From Limnohabitans sp. Rim8 (GTDB lineage: Bacteria; Pseudomonadota; Gammaproteobacteria; Burkholderiales; Burkholderiaceae_C), in NCBI RefSeq assembly GCF_945901735.1, contig NZ_CAMDLM010000029.1:1-51223 (forward strand): DNA of 51,223 nt, read 5' to 3'. Below are positions 50,901-51,223 of the stretch, piece by piece. The position numbers and the translations under genes are program-made. The notes under the pieces were generated by a model. It saw only the letters and a program-made list of their open reading frames with translations, was not told where the DNA came from and made no database searches. The first letter of the stretch is position 1. Every line of letters starts with the position of its first letter.

Positions 50901-51223
50901 AAACCGCTCAAACCCGCCTTGGGCTTGGAGCCGCGACCGGTCGCGCCTTCGTCACGGATCTCGCCGCCTGCGCCCGTGGATGCGCCAGGGAACGGCGAAA
51001 TCGCGGTCGGGTGGTTGTGGGTTTCCACCTTCATCAGCACATGGTGCAGGGCTTGTTCTGATTGGTAAGCCGCACCCTGCTCACCGGTTCTAGCCACAAA
51101 GCGCTCAATGTTGTGGCCTTCCATCACCGAGGCGTTGTCTGAATAGGCCACCACCGTGTGCTGAGGGCTTTGCTGGTGCGTGTGGCGGATCATGCCGAAC
51201 AGGCTCTTGGGCTGGGCCACGCC
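47936..51223 (-). CDS. purL: phosphoribosylformylglycinamidine synthase PurL (large form), N-terminus outside window
   Basis: The frame is open to the right edge, leaving 1095 C-terminal residues of a protein usually near 1300. It converts FGAR and glutamine to FGAM in purine synthesis. Visible are the first synthetase half ([40 protein letters not shown]), [20 protein letters not shown] and [20 protein letters not shown], the second ATP-grasp-like half ([16 protein letters not shown]), and a C-terminal glutaminase domain with catalytic Cys in [17 protein letters not shown] plus [11 protein letters not shown]. Large-form PurL is typical of beta- and gammaproteobacteria. Confidence 0.96.
   Translation of the reverse strand, partial: [1095 protein letters not shown]

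Overview
The window looks like a chromosomal segment of a betaproteobacterium of the order Burkholderiales, most likely Comamonadaceae. This is inferred from gene content and order: selO-msrB-yciB-bolA-ppiC, a Bug-family substrate-binding protein, a full Liv ABC transporter beside beta-oxidation genes, and similarity of many products to proteins I associate with that family. No rRNA, tRNA, CRISPR array, integrase or replication origin was seen. Both ends of the window cut a gene: an iron-containing alcohol dehydrogenase on the left and purL on the right.

Left arm (1-7140): a REP-associated tyrosine transposase surrounded by its probable REP palindromes, a TfoX-N protein, the tRNA hydroxylase TrhO, a DUF1330 protein, a patatin-like hydrolase, Tex, and a small lipoprotein with an HExxH motif.

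Putative island (about 7319-19007): this stretch lies between two direct copies of the last ~119 bases of an SDR gene. One copy is the 3' end of the intact gene at 19000-19902; the other is a stub at 7189-7319. Inside are an N-terminally damaged hypothetical gene, a PIN-toxin scrap, and a GC-rich, tightly packed, one-directional catabolic cluster (16583 down to 8537). The cluster encodes a DehI-like protein, a YdhR-like monooxygenase, a sulfatase, an aldehyde dehydrogenase, a Bug binding protein, a tandem DsbA/HCCA-isomerase-fold protein, a frameshifted amidohydrolase and a second HCCA-isomerase-like protein. A divergent LysR regulator sits at its head next to a T-N11-A palindrome. Beyond it is an IS21-type terminus that truncates a putative LAS-type peptidase gene. 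This is the best candidate for an undescribed pathway in the window.

Central catabolic arm (19000-36083, all on the minus strand): SDR, GST, CurA-like oxidoreductase, PaaI-type thioesterase, second SDR, Dabb protein, acyl-CoA dehydrogenase, thiolase, a fused crotonase/3-hydroxyacyl-CoA dehydrogenase, livFGMHK and an acyl-CoA synthetase. Together they could import an organic acid or acyl precursor, activate it to its CoA thioester and carry it through beta-oxidation. A heptad repeat tract abuts the thiolase stop codon and inverted heptads lie at its other end. A hairpin terminator separates livK from livHMGF.

Right arm (36206-51223): selO overlapping msrB, yciB overlapping bolA, a periplasmic parvulin, a 140-base tandem repeat with internal palindromes, rlhA, a DUF808 membrane protein, an RHH/PIN toxin-antitoxin pair with an operator-like palindrome, a cystatin-like lipoprotein, a SWIM-SNF2 helicase, and most of purL.
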